From Clostridium scatologenes (GTDB lineage: Bacteria; Bacillota; Clostridia; Clostridiales; Clostridiaceae), in contig NZ_CP009933.1 in the NCBI RefSeq assembly GCF_000968375.1, forward strand, positions 1,612,001 to 1,676,000: DNA of 64,000 bases, written 5' to 3'. A program made the position numbers and the translations under genes. Under the pieces are notes generated by a model. The model did not search any database. It was not told the origin of the DNA and saw only the letters and a program-made list of their open reading frames with translations. Within the stretch, counting starts at the first letter, position 1, and the number at the start of each line of letters is the position of its first letter. This document shows positions 8,325 through 16,639 of the stretch, piece after piece.

Positions 8325-9699
8325 AAAAATTCACAGGCACCTTAATTACAACTTCTCCTCCACCTGTAATAGGTGAATTTCCAATATGAAGCTCCCCACC
8401 ATGTTTCTTTACAATGGAATCAACTATATATAGGCCCATACCATAATGAGTTTTAGAGTTTCGACTTTTATCACCTGTATAAAATTGTGTTATGGCAAAT
8501 TTAATATCTTTTTCCGAAAATCCCTTACCACTATCTGTAATGGTAAAACAAATGTTGTCCTGTAAGCACTCTATTTTAAAATATATTTTACTATCCTCTT
8601 TTGAGTAATCAACTGCATTAGAGATAACATTCATGATTGCTCTATACATTAAACTATAATCAATGTTAATTTCATTTGGTAAATCTTCCTCTTTTGATTC
8701 AACCTGTAACTTTTTTATACATGCAAGAGTATTTAATTGCTCATGAATACTATTTACAAATTCTTTTGTATCTACCTTTTTCAAGTGTATTTGAAAACCT
8801 TTTTCCGCTTTAGAAAGTTCAATAAGTAATTTTATATATTTTTCAATTTGATTGGCATTTTTATGAATAAAATTTGTATATTCTTGTTGATCTTCATTCA
8901 AAGATGAATCTATTAATAATTCAGAGTTTCCTTTAATAACTGCAAGTGGTGTTTTTATATCATGAGCAAGAGCTGAAATTTGCTCTCTTTTTGCTTGTTC
9001 AATACTCCATTTTTCGCTTAAGGACTTTTTTAATTCTTCTTTCATATCAGAAAGTGACAATAATACATCATTAAATTCCTTAATTTTAGAATAACCTATT
9101 TCAAAATCTAAATTCTTTTCTTTAATTTTCTCTACTACTTCAAGTAAAGGATTTAATTGATTTTTTATGTTTTTTGCATAAAGTGTTGAAATTAGAAAAA
9201 TAATTGTAATAGATAAAAAAATAAGCATTAAGATCATCATTCCTTGAGGATTAGGCAACATATCATTTAAGACATCAGAATTATATCTCATTACAATATA
9301 ATATTGAAGTATACATACGCCATCTTTTCTTGGGATGCTATAATATTGCTTAATCCCTCCGCGATTATTGTATCCTTGTTTCAAAACATATTTTTTTGCT
9401 TCATCCAAATCCTTAGAATTTAAATCTGTTTTAATTACTTTGTAGCTTTTATCAAAAACTACAAATTTACATCCTTTAGGAATCATACTCTCTGTAACAC
9501 TCTGCGTTGATTGAATTTGAGATTTTGAAGCTGCAGCTAAACCTTCACTATAATTTGCAGGCAAAAATAAGTTGAACCTTATAAGTAAAAAAATGATTCC
9601 AAAATATAATACTAAAAAAACAATAAATGATATAATTAAAGTTAATAAATATCTAAAAAAAATTCTTCTAAAAGTAGGTACTTTTTTATTTACTGCCAT
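8323..9699 (-). CDS. Membrane sensor histidine kinase of a lantibiotic-resistance-type system
   Basis: The 458-residue kinase has two transmembrane helices (about 15-40 and 153-174) flanking an extracellular sensor of roughly 110 residues. A HAMP-like linker follows, then an H-box with phospho-acceptor His246 (ALAHDIKTP), an N-box (AIMNVISNAVDYS), G1 (TDSGKGFSEKD) and G2 (HYGMGLYIV). It overlaps the response regulator stop by 10 bases, so the two are co-translated. The context, a MutFEG/SpaFEG-type exporter in the same operon, suggests it senses a bacteriocin or cell-envelope antibiotic. The relatively large loop argues against the tiny 'intramembrane-sensing' BceS type. Confidence 0.9.
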   Translation of the reverse strand: MAVNKKVPTFRRIFFRYLLTLIISFIVFLVLYFGIIFLLIRFNLFLPANYSEGLAAASKSQIQSTQSVTESMIPKGCKFVVFDKSYKVIKTDLNSKDLDEAKKYVLKQGYNNRGGIKQYYSIPRKDGVCILQYYIVMRYNSDVLNDMLPNPQGMMILMLIFLSITIIFLISTLYAKNIKNQLNPLLEVVEKIKEKNLDFEIGYSKIKEFNDVLLSLSDMKEELKKSLSEKWSIEQAKREQISALAHDIKTPLAVIKGNSELLIDSSLNEDQQEYTNFIHKNANQIEKYIKLLIELSKAEKGFQIHLKKVDTKEFVNSIHEQLNTLACIKKLQVESKEEDLPNEINIDYSLMYRAIMNVISNAVDYSKEDSKIYFKIECLQDNICFTITDSGKGFSEKDIKFAITQFYTGDKSRNSKTHYGMGLYIVDSIVKKHGGELHIGNSPITGGGEVVIKVPVNF

Positions 9700-10349
9700 T
9701 TATACCCAATCCCCCAAACTGTCTCAATTGGAGATAATTCAAAAATAGCAAGTTTTGCTCTTATATTTTTTACATGTTCTGCAATACTTGAGCTATCACT
9801 TTCTCTTTCATATCCATATACTGCTTCATAAATCTGCTCTCTTGTAAATACTTGTCCTCTATTTCGTACAAGAAACTCACAAATAGCATATTCGCTTTTT
9901 GTCATAGGAACTTTTCTATCTTGTATTATTATTTCTTTACTTGCCAAGTTAAATTTTATACCAGAAACAGAAATCATGTTATGTTTTTCTCTATTTTCTC
10001 TTCGTAAATGAGCATTAACCCTAGCACGGAGTTCTCCTGTACTAAATGGTTTTGTAATATAATCATCTCCACCTATTCCAAGTCCAAACATTATATCACT
10101 TTCCAAGGTTTTAGCAGTTAAAAATAATATTGGCGAATCTACTAAGTCACGAATTTTTTTACATAATTCAAAACCATCTATATCCGGCATCATCACATCT
10201 AATAAAATCAGATCATATTTTGTATATTCATTAACCGATATTGCCTTTGCATCACTAACAGTTGTAACAACATGTTCATCCTTTGCAAGAACATTTTTAA
10301 CAAGAACTAAAATATCTTTTTCATCATCTATTACAAGAATTCTTGACAT
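9690..10349 (-). CDS. OmpR-family response regulator
   Basis: The start is placed at the ATG at 10349 (MSRILVIDDE) because AAAGGTGATGA precedes it; an upstream in-frame ATG at 10397 lacks a site. The 219-residue protein has a receiver domain with acidic pocket DDE (8-10), phospho-acceptor Asp51 (LLDVMMPD) and the conserved Lys near 99. Its winged-helix DNA-binding domain has the ending ETVWGIGYKWQ. It is the partner of the overlapping kinase and probably activates the upstream ABC exporter genes. It lies 83 bases after the MutG-like gene. Confidence 0.92.
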   Translation of the reverse strand: MSRILVIDDEKDILVLVKNVLAKDEHVVTTVSDAKAISVNEYTKYDLILLDVMMPDIDGFELCKKIRDLVDSPILFLTAKTLESDIMFGLGIGGDDYITKPFSTGELRARVNAHLRRENREKHNMISVSGIKFNLASKEIIIQDRKVPMTKSEYAICEFLVRNRGQVFTREQIYEAVYGYERESDSSSIAEHVKNIRAKLAIFELSPIETVWGIGYKWQ

Positions 10350-10432
10350 AATATCATCACCTTTCAAATTAGTTGAAGATTCGAACTCCAACTGCATTCT
10401 TGTATCATATTATTTTTAAACTATGCAAAAGA

Positions 10433-11203
10433 TTATTCCTCACACTTGCGGCCTTCCCAAAACTTAAACCATAAAAGCTGTAATATCAATATTAAAAAAG
10501 TGTATGCACTTGTAATGAATGATGCTTTCCGAAGGTTGTATGAAAAATCAGGAATTTCTTTATGCATTGCTGCAGCCATAAAATTCAAAGCAGCAAAATC
10601 ACAGAATCTTACACTCCATGCCCATGGAAGATACATCCAGCATCTATCTCCCAGTCCTGTAATCATTAAAGCAGCAATAAGCATTCCTGCAATTCCAAGA
10701 AAAATAGATGCACCTCTGCCAAACTTCAAACTAACCCAAAAACTCAATATATAAATAAATATATTACCAAAAACAATCCATACAAATGCTTGAAAATATA
10801 ATGAATATGGAATATTGGATACATGCAGAAACAATTTTAATCCCAAAAGTACTATACTAAGGGCTAAAAATAGCGAAAACATTCCAATAAGAATCAAAGT
10901 AAGCAGCTTACTTAGGCATGTAGTAATCCTTGATTTTGTACTTAGCAATACTTGAAATTGACCTGCTTGTTCCTCCTGGGAAACGACAATACCACAAATT
11001 ATTCCAATTAGCAGCGGAAATAACATGCCAAGAGATTCAAAATAAAGTACATGCTTTTCTATAGTTTTTACACTATTAAATAAATTGTAACACATTAGAA
11101 AAAGCAATGCACCTGCTATAGGTATCACAATATGAATCCAAAATGTTTGGGTATGTTTTAACTTTTGAAAGTCAGCTCTTAAAGCTCTAAATAATGATAA
11201 CAT
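10433..11203 (-). CDS. ABC permease, lantibiotic immunity MutG/SpaG-like
   Basis: The 256-residue polytopic membrane protein has about six hydrophobic helices. Its N terminus (LFRALRADFQKLKHT) and the YLPWAWSVRFCDF segment are typical of the MutG/EpiG permease subunit. With the MutE-like permease next door (2-base gap) and the ATPase it should form an exporter that removes lantibiotics from the membrane of the host cell. No precursor peptide or lantibiotic modification enzyme is present, so it is a resistance rather than a producer locus as far as the window shows. Confidence 0.8.
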   Translation of the reverse strand: MLSLFRALRADFQKLKHTQTFWIHIVIPIAGALLFLMCYNLFNSVKTIEKHVLYFESLGMLFPLLIGIICGIVVSQEEQAGQFQVLLSTKSRITTCLSKLLTLILIGMFSLFLALSIVLLGLKLFLHVSNIPYSLYFQAFVWIVFGNIFIYILSFWVSLKFGRGASIFLGIAGMLIAALMITGLGDRCWMYLPWAWSVRFCDFAALNFMAAAMHKEIPDFSYNLRKASFITSAYTFLILILQLLWFKFWEGRKCEE

Positions 11204-11204
11204 A

Positions 11205-11966
11205 TTATATCACCTCCTGATTTTTAAACCAGCGTGATGTAGCAGTAATCAGTACAACAAACAACATAATAGATAAAATAATTCCTATAGGAATTACACC
11301 TGAATTAAGCATATAATCTTTTGCTCCTGGTATCTGCCCATTGGGAAGTATTCCAAGTATAGGACACATAAGACGGCTAGTCCAGCTGTAAGGACATATC
11401 CACCAGATGGATTTTACAGCCATTATGCTGTTAAGCGTTATACCTACTGCAACATTTAAGATAATTGGTACAAAAAATCCAAATTTCCTAGCTAAAAATA
11501 AGCAAAGAGGAATTTGCCATAATGATGTTACTGCAATGACAACAGCTGCTGTTATTGCATTTATAATTGGAATAACAACTATATATTTTAAGGCAGAACT
11601 TGAAATAATCCTTGGTAAAATAAATTTTCCTACTAAGGCTGCTCCTAATGGCAAAATAATACAACAAAACAAAACATAAATAGCTATAAGCATAACTTTT
11701 GAAGTCCAAACTTTTTTTAAATCAATAGGCATAGAAAAAACAGCTCTATATTTAATTTTCTTTTCTTCCTTTTGATTTACAAGTGCACAGAGAACTGCAA
11801 TACTTCCTGGTAGCATCATCATATACCACCAATTAAATGTATTTAACTCATAATAAACTCCTGACATAATACCAAAAAACAATGTAATAATTGGAAAAAT
11901 TAAAACAAGCTTTTTAGTCATTGTCCTTTTTAACTTTAAATTTTCTGCATTCAAGTATGAACTCAT
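11205..11966 (-). CDS. ABC permease, lantibiotic immunity MutE/EpiE-like
   Basis: The 253-residue protein has about six transmembrane helices and the start MSSYLNAENLKLKRTMTKK, a cytoplasmic amphipathic leader common in this permease family. A WWICPYSWTSRLMCP segment parallels the WAWSVR region of the neighbouring permease, so the two subunits are paralogous. The gene begins 6 bases after the ATPase stop and ends 2 bases before the MutG-like start, with ribosome sites embedded in the preceding ends. The operon order ATPase, E-type, G-type, regulator, kinase is typical of antibiotic-responsive exporters. Confidence 0.8.
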   Translation of the reverse strand: MSSYLNAENLKLKRTMTKKLVLIFPIITLFFGIMSGVYYELNTFNWWYMMMLPGSIAVLCALVNQKEEKKIKYRAVFSMPIDLKKVWTSKVMLIAIYVLFCCIILPLGAALVGKFILPRIISSSALKYIVVIPIINAITAAVVIAVTSLWQIPLCLFLARKFGFFVPIILNVAVGITLNSIMAVKSIWWICPYSWTSRLMCPILGILPNGQIPGAKDYMLNSGVIPIGIILSIMLFVVLITATSRWFKNQEVI

Positions 11967-11971
11967 TTTAA

Positions 11972-12679
11972 TTACCTCATTTCTCTTTTACTTTTTTTAA
12001 CTACTTCCATAAAGAGCATTTCTAAGTCTTCACCTGGATTAATTTTTCCTTCATATCCTAAAATACCATTGCTTATAATTCCAATATGATCTGCAATAAG
12101 CTCTACTTCAGATAATATATGACTTGACAAAATAACTGTTATACCTTCTTCTGGAAAAGAACGAATCAGCTTTCTTAAATCCTGAATACCTATAGGGTCT
12201 AATCCATTAGTAGGTTCATCTAAAATCAATAGTTTAGGATGATTAAGTAGTGCAATGGCAATTCCCAGTCTCTGCTTCATTCCCATAGAAAACTGTCCTG
12301 CACGTTTTTTTCCTGTATTTGTTAAATCAACAATTTGTAACACTTCATCAATACGCTGCTCCTTAAGCCCCAAAAGAGTAGTTCTCACTTTTAAATTTTC
12401 TCTTGCAGTTAAATTTTCATATAATGGAGGTGATTCAATTAATGTACCAATACTATTCAAATCCTTTCTGCTCCATGGGTGACCCTGAAAAACAATTTTC
12501 CCTGAAGTTTGATGCAGCATTCCTGTAATCATCTTTAATGCGGTAGATTTTCCAGCACCATTTGGTCCTAATAAGCCATAAATTGAATTTTCTTTAATAT
12601 TAAGTGAAATATTATTTACTGCACATTGACCTTTAAAATTTTTACATAGATTTTTTGTTTGTAAAATATAGTTTTCCAT
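11972..12679 (-). CDS. ABC transporter ATPase, lantibiotic immunity MutF/SpaF-like
   Basis: The start is placed at the ATG at 12679 (MENYILQTKN) with AAAGGATTG upstream. An ATG 18 bases earlier has only a poorly spaced site. The 235-residue ATPase has Walker A GPNGAGKST (38-46), a Q-loop, the variant signature FSMGMKQRLGIA, Walker B LLILDEPTNGLDP and an H-loop in LSSHILSEV. The FSxGMKQR form of the signature is typical of bacteriocin-immunity ATPases. It drives the two following permeases and is the first gene of the five-gene operon. Confidence 0.9.
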   Translation of the reverse strand: MENYILQTKNLCKNFKGQCAVNNISLNIKENSIYGLLGPNGAGKSTALKMITGMLHQTSGKIVFQGHPWSRKDLNSIGTLIESPPLYENLTARENLKVRTTLLGLKEQRIDEVLQIVDLTNTGKKRAGQFSMGMKQRLGIAIALLNHPKLLILDEPTNGLDPIGIQDLRKLIRSFPEEGITVILSSHILSEVELIADHIGIISNGILGYEGKINPGEDLEMLFMEVVKKSKREMR

Positions 12680-12764
12680 TTTTATCAATCCTTTCATTCT
12701 CCCAAATATCTCAATTCACAATTTATTATAAATATCAATTTTAAGGATTTTATAAGGATTTTAT

Positions 12765-12841
12765 AAAAAAACTGTTCACTAACAATGAACTAGCCTTATC
12801 TAATAGATCTTGTTCAGCTCATTGTTAGTGAACAGTTTTTT
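12765..12841. terminator. Very strong hairpin terminator
   Basis: A 23-bp perfect stem: 12765-12787 pairs with 12819-12841 (core CTGTTCACTAACAATGA), flanked by A6 and T6. It ends the XRE/membrane-protein operon on the minus strand and insulates the ABC operon. Confidence 0.85.
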
Positions 12842-12851
12842 ATTCAAACAT

Positions 12852-13322
12852 TTATTCTTTTATGTCATCATCAAACTTGTTCTCAAGTTTTTCACTCCTG
12901 CGTTTACTTAAAATGTTTAGTACAAAGGAAATAGCAAATACCTCTAATATTGAAATAATAAAAATAATAATTAAATCCATTATACTAAGGCTGATTCCAT
13001 TCCTTTTAAAATTTAAAAATTCAGATACAACTGTATTTGTAAGTCCAATTACAACACTATTAATAATCATCATCCTATTTTTTCTGTGATTATCGATTCC
13101 AAAAGGGCTATTACCAATTAAAATATTTCTAATCATAATATAGAAGGATGCTCCAAAGAAGGCAATAAACTCTACTGCATATTCTGAAAATGAAGCTTCA
13201 AATATAAATTGTTTTACAAGCGTTGATCCAATAAGAAATATCATAATAAATATAAAAGCCTCATTTGCTATTTTTCGTTTTTCTGCTGCTACCCTTTCGT
13301 CTTGTATTACATTACTTTTCAT
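12852..13322 (-). CDS. Four-helix membrane protein partnered with an XRE regulator
   Basis: The start is placed at 13322 (MKSNVIQDE) behind GGGAGG. The 156-residue protein has a charged N terminus and about four transmembrane helices. It resembles the DUF6773-type membrane proteins commonly found after small XRE regulators in Firmicutes; this family link is from memory of the layout. It begins 2 bases after the regulator stop, so the two form a tight pair. Function is unknown. A role in sensing or resisting envelope stress is a guess from gene order. Confidence 0.65.
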   Translation of the reverse strand: MKSNVIQDERVAAEKRKIANEAFIFIMIFLIGSTLVKQFIFEASFSEYAVEFIAFFGASFYIMIRNILIGNSPFGIDNHRKNRMMIINSVVIGLTNTVVSEFLNFKRNGISLSIMDLIIIFIISILEVFAISFVLNILSKRRSEKLENKFDDDIKE

Positions 13323-13324
13323 AC

Positions 13325-13519
13325 TTATTCCTCCCAAAATAATTCATCTAGTGTCTTGCCAAGTGCTTTGCATATAGAAACACATAATTTAAGAGTAGGA
13401 TTATAATTACCAGATTCAATCATACCAATTGTTTGTCGGGTAACACCCACTTTTTTTGCTAAATCTTCCTGTTTCATATCACATTGAATACGAGCCATTT
13501 TCATACGTTTATTCTTCAT
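13325..13519 (-). CDS. Small XRE-family transcriptional regulator
   Basis: The start at 13519 (MKNKRMKMAR) has AGAGGAGG upstream. The 64-residue product is almost only a helix-turn-helix: DLAKKVGVTRQTIGMIESG followed by NPTLKLCVSICKALGKTLDELF. This is the YozG/HTH_3 form that usually represses its own two-gene operon. It is the first gene of the pair with the membrane protein. Confidence 0.88.
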   Translation of the reverse strand: MKNKRMKMARIQCDMKQEDLAKKVGVTRQTIGMIESGNYNPTLKLCVSICKALGKTLDELFWEE

Positions 13520-13710
13520 TGAAATCCTCCTCTTAGGATATATTGTAATATATACATAACTTAATGTCAATTATATATTGCATTTTACTTAAAATCATTA
13601 TATTAAATTAATAAGGTACTAATTTAATAACCATTTCATATGCATTTATACACTAATCAGTACCCCCTCACGCTATCCTTAAATTTAAATTTCAAAAAAC
13701 TTTTTAGTAT

Positions 13711-13750
13711 AAAAATGATCCTAGTAACTTTTACGTTACTAGGATCATTG
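13711..13750 (-). terminator. Rho-independent terminator after the helicase pair
   Basis: A 14-bp perfect stem, ATGATCCTAGTAAC (13715-13728) with GTTACTAGGATCAT (13735-13748), has a U-run on the minus strand (A5 at 13711-13715). Confidence 0.8.
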
Positions 13751-13776
13751 GAAAGTTATTTTTTAATAAAAACCTT

Positions 13777-14925
13777 TTATCTATAGTCAATTATTTTTCC
13801 TTTGTACATGTCTTTTAGATTTATTTTTATATTAAAAGCTTTCTCATATTGCTTAATTAACCCTTGCTCTCTATCTGTAAATATACATATAGATTTGCCA
13901 ACCTTACCAGCTCTAGCTGTTCTTCCTGCTCTATGTAGATAGTTATCAGTATCTTCTGGTATATCGTAGCTAAAAATGCACTCCACATCCTGTATATCAA
14001 GACCTCTAGCTGCTATATCAGAAGCTACAAGTAAATTAATTTTACCTGCCTTGAAATCTTCTAGAGCTCTTTTACGTACTTCTTTATCTGCAGTTCCATA
14101 TATAGATTCTGATTTTATTCCATGATAATTTAGCTTTTCAGTAAGTATTTCTATCTCATCAGGTTTATTTACAAATACAATGGCCTTTTTAGGATTTAAT
14201 ATGTGAAAAACCTTTCTTAAAATTAGTATTTTATCTCTTTGTTCACATTTAAAACACATATGTTCTATATTTTCATTCATAGAAGTTTTTCCCTGTGTTC
14301 TTATAACTTCATATTCTTTCATTAAAGTTTTTGCTACATCTAAAGTTCTTTCATCTATAGTTGCTGAAAAAAACATTAATTGTCTATCCTTTAATGTAGT
14401 TTTTATTATAGCCTTAACATCCTCTACATTGTTTTTATCTAAAAGTTTATCTGCCTCATCAACTACAATGGTCTTTATCATATGTGCTTTCATTTTTTTA
14501 AGCTTAATAAGTTGAAGTATTCTACCTGTAGATCCCACTACTATATGAGGTTTATTGTTTTTTAAATTTTCTATTTGTTTTTTTATATTTATATTTCCTA
14601 TTATAGCCGTTGACTTAACTGGTATTTCTGAATCTTCAGCTAAAGTTTTTATCACATCATTCACCTGAATTGCAAGTTCATGTGTAGGTGTAAGTATAAA
14701 TGCCTGCACTGCTTTACTATTTGTATCTATATTTTGAAATATAGGAGCTAAATAAGCTAAAGTTTTTCCGCTGCCTGTTTCTGCTTCCCCTACTATATCC
14801 TTGTTCAAAATAGCCTGTGGAATTGCCTCCACTTGTATTTCTGTTGCATATTCAATGCCTTCTTTTTTTAAACCTTCTGTTATTTTTTCATTTATACCTA
14901 ATTCTTTAAATAAAGTTTTTGTCAT
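13777..14925 (-). CDS. Short DEAD-box RNA helicase
   Basis: The 382-residue protein is just the two-domain helicase core. It has a Q motif (EYATEIQVEAIPQA), Walker A AETGSGKT, DEADKLLD, SAT (FFSATID), a RecA-2 domain with ASDIAARGLDIQD and HRAGRTARAGK. There is no C-terminal RNA-binding extension, unlike its upstream neighbour. It starts 18 bases after the stop of the DbpA-like gene with its own AAGGAG site, so both are on one transcript. A role in RNA remodelling or ribosome assembly at low temperature is usual for such proteins; the exact role is not known. Confidence 0.9.
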   Translation of the reverse strand: MTKTLFKELGINEKITEGLKKEGIEYATEIQVEAIPQAILNKDIVGEAETGSGKTLAYLAPIFQNIDTNSKAVQAFILTPTHELAIQVNDVIKTLAEDSEIPVKSTAIIGNINIKKQIENLKNNKPHIVVGSTGRILQLIKLKKMKAHMIKTIVVDEADKLLDKNNVEDVKAIIKTTLKDRQLMFFSATIDERTLDVAKTLMKEYEVIRTQGKTSMNENIEHMCFKCEQRDKILILRKVFHILNPKKAIVFVNKPDEIEILTEKLNYHGIKSESIYGTADKEVRKRALEDFKAGKINLLVASDIAARGLDIQDVECIFSYDIPEDTDNYLHRAGRTARAGKVGKSICIFTDREQGLIKQYEKAFNIKINLKDMYKGKIIDYR

Positions 14926-14942
14926 GTGTTTTTAACTCCTTT

Positions 14943-16385
14943 TTATTTACTAGCTAATTCTACTCTAACTTTTTTACCTTTAATAGTGCTCTCACTAAGA
15001 GCCTTTAATACCCTCTCACCATTTCCTCCTAGTATATCAATATAAGAGTGAGTGTCATGAATATCTATAACTCCTATTACTTCTGCACTAAGTCCAGTAG
15101 AATTTGAAATAGCTCCTACTATATCTCCTGGTCTAATTTTCTTTTTCTTTCCTGCATTTATGTATATCTTTGTTATCTCACTATTTAAATCTGCAGTTTT
15201 TCCTTTTTTAAGCGGTTTTATTTTATTTTTACTTAAAAAAGCTTCTTTATTTTGATTTGCATCTTCTTCTGTTGGAAGTTCACATTTTGGTATTTCCATT
15301 TGTATATAATCTTCTATTTCACTTAAAAATCTATCTTCATTAGGAGTAGAAAATGTTATAGCAGTACCTTTATTTCCTGCTCTACCAGTTCTTCCTATTC
15401 TATGAATATAACTTTCCTTTTCCATAGGCAAATCATAATTTATTACATGAGTAACATTATCTATATCAATACCTCTAGCAGCTACATCTGTAGCTATAAG
15501 GAATCTAAATTCTCCTCTTTTAAAACTATTCATTGTATCTAATCTTTCATTTTGAAGCATTCCACCATGTATTTTATCACAAGAATATTTTTCTGCCTTC
15601 ATTCTGCTTGTAACGTAATCCACATTATTTTTTGTTCTACAAAATACTATTGCAGTATCTGGATTTTCCATATAAAGCAAATTTCTAAGTAACGAAAATT
15701 TGTTATTCTCTTCTATAATATAACATTTTTGTTCTATGTTATCTACCGTAAGTTTCTCTGGAGTTATTTCTATTTTAGCTGGATTTTTCATGTATTTTTT
15801 TGATAAATTTTCTATTGCTTCAGGCATAGTAGCTGAAAAAAGCATATTTTGTCTACTTACAGGAATGTTTTCTATAATTTCACTTACTTCCTCTATGAAT
15901 CCCATATTAAGCATTTCATCAGCTTCATCTAAAATTAAAAACTTTATATTTTCTAAGTTCATATTCCCTCTTTTTATGTGGTCCAAAGTTCTTCCTGGAG
16001 TCCCAACTATTATATGTACTCTCTGTTTTAATTCTTTTTTTTGTGTGTCCATAGGCTGTTTACCAAAAATAGCTGCACATCTAATTCTTTTAAATCTTCC
16101 TATATTACTTATATCTTCTTTTATCTGAACTGCCAACTCTCTAGTTGGAGTTAGTATTAATGCCTGAGCTTCAGTTTCTTCTATTTCCATATGTTCACAT
16201 ATAGGAATAGCAAAGGCAGCAGTTTTTCCACTTCCAGTTTGAGACTTTACTATAACATCTTTTCCCTGCAGAATTAAAGGTATTACTTGTTGTTGAACCT
16301 TAGAAGGTTTCTTATATCCTATATTTTTAATGGATTTTAGTATATCCTGCCCTAATCTAAAATCTTCAAATTTTATTTCACTCAT
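14943..16385 (-). CDS. dbpA: DEAD-box RNA helicase with DbpA RNA-binding domain
   Basis: The 480-residue helicase has Walker A SQTGSGKT, PTRELAVQ, DEADEMLN, SAT, ATDVAARGIDI and HRIGRTGRAGN. A C-terminal domain of about 75 residues (ITKIYINAGKKKKIRPGDIVG to the end) follows, matching the DbpA/YxiN RNA-binding fold that recognises hairpin 92 of 23S rRNA. The protein should act in large-subunit assembly. The symbol is given because of this domain; a Bacillus name would be yxiN. It is the first gene of a two-helicase operon. Confidence 0.88.
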   Translation of the reverse strand: MSEIKFEDFRLGQDILKSIKNIGYKKPSKVQQQVIPLILQGKDVIVKSQTGSGKTAAFAIPICEHMEIEETEAQALILTPTRELAVQIKEDISNIGRFKRIRCAAIFGKQPMDTQKKELKQRVHIIVGTPGRTLDHIKRGNMNLENIKFLILDEADEMLNMGFIEEVSEIIENIPVSRQNMLFSATMPEAIENLSKKYMKNPAKIEITPEKLTVDNIEQKCYIIEENNKFSLLRNLLYMENPDTAIVFCRTKNNVDYVTSRMKAEKYSCDKIHGGMLQNERLDTMNSFKRGEFRFLIATDVAARGIDIDNVTHVINYDLPMEKESYIHRIGRTGRAGNKGTAITFSTPNEDRFLSEIEDYIQMEIPKCELPTEEDANQNKEAFLSKNKIKPLKKGKTADLNSEITKIYINAGKKKKIRPGDIVGAISNSTGLSAEVIGVIDIHDTHSYIDILGGNGERVLKALSESTIKGKKVRVELASK

Positions 16386-16511
16386 ATTAGTATTTTCCTT
16401 TCTTAATTATATCCACTTTTAAAATTCTTTAACATATAGCTTTACTATTATATCACACAATCATATTATATGTAATTTTATCTAATATTAGCGTTAATCA
16501 ATATTGTTATA

Positions 16512-16540
16512 TTGACAAAAATCACTAAATAGTTTATATT
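16512..16540 (+). promoter_or_regulatory. Sigma-A promoter of the CODH cluster
   Basis: TTGACA (16512-16517), a 17-base spacer and TATATT (16535-16540) form a near-consensus housekeeping promoter. It lies about 100 bases before the cooS start, which itself has GGAGG. No classical riboswitch is apparent in the leader. Confidence 0.65.
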
Positions 16541-16639
16541 TATTTTATGGATAAATATTATTTGTAAGTTACTCATATCCTAAAACAAGCAATACTAAAC
16601 AATAAATAATATTAATAATTTATATTTGGAGGTTTTATA

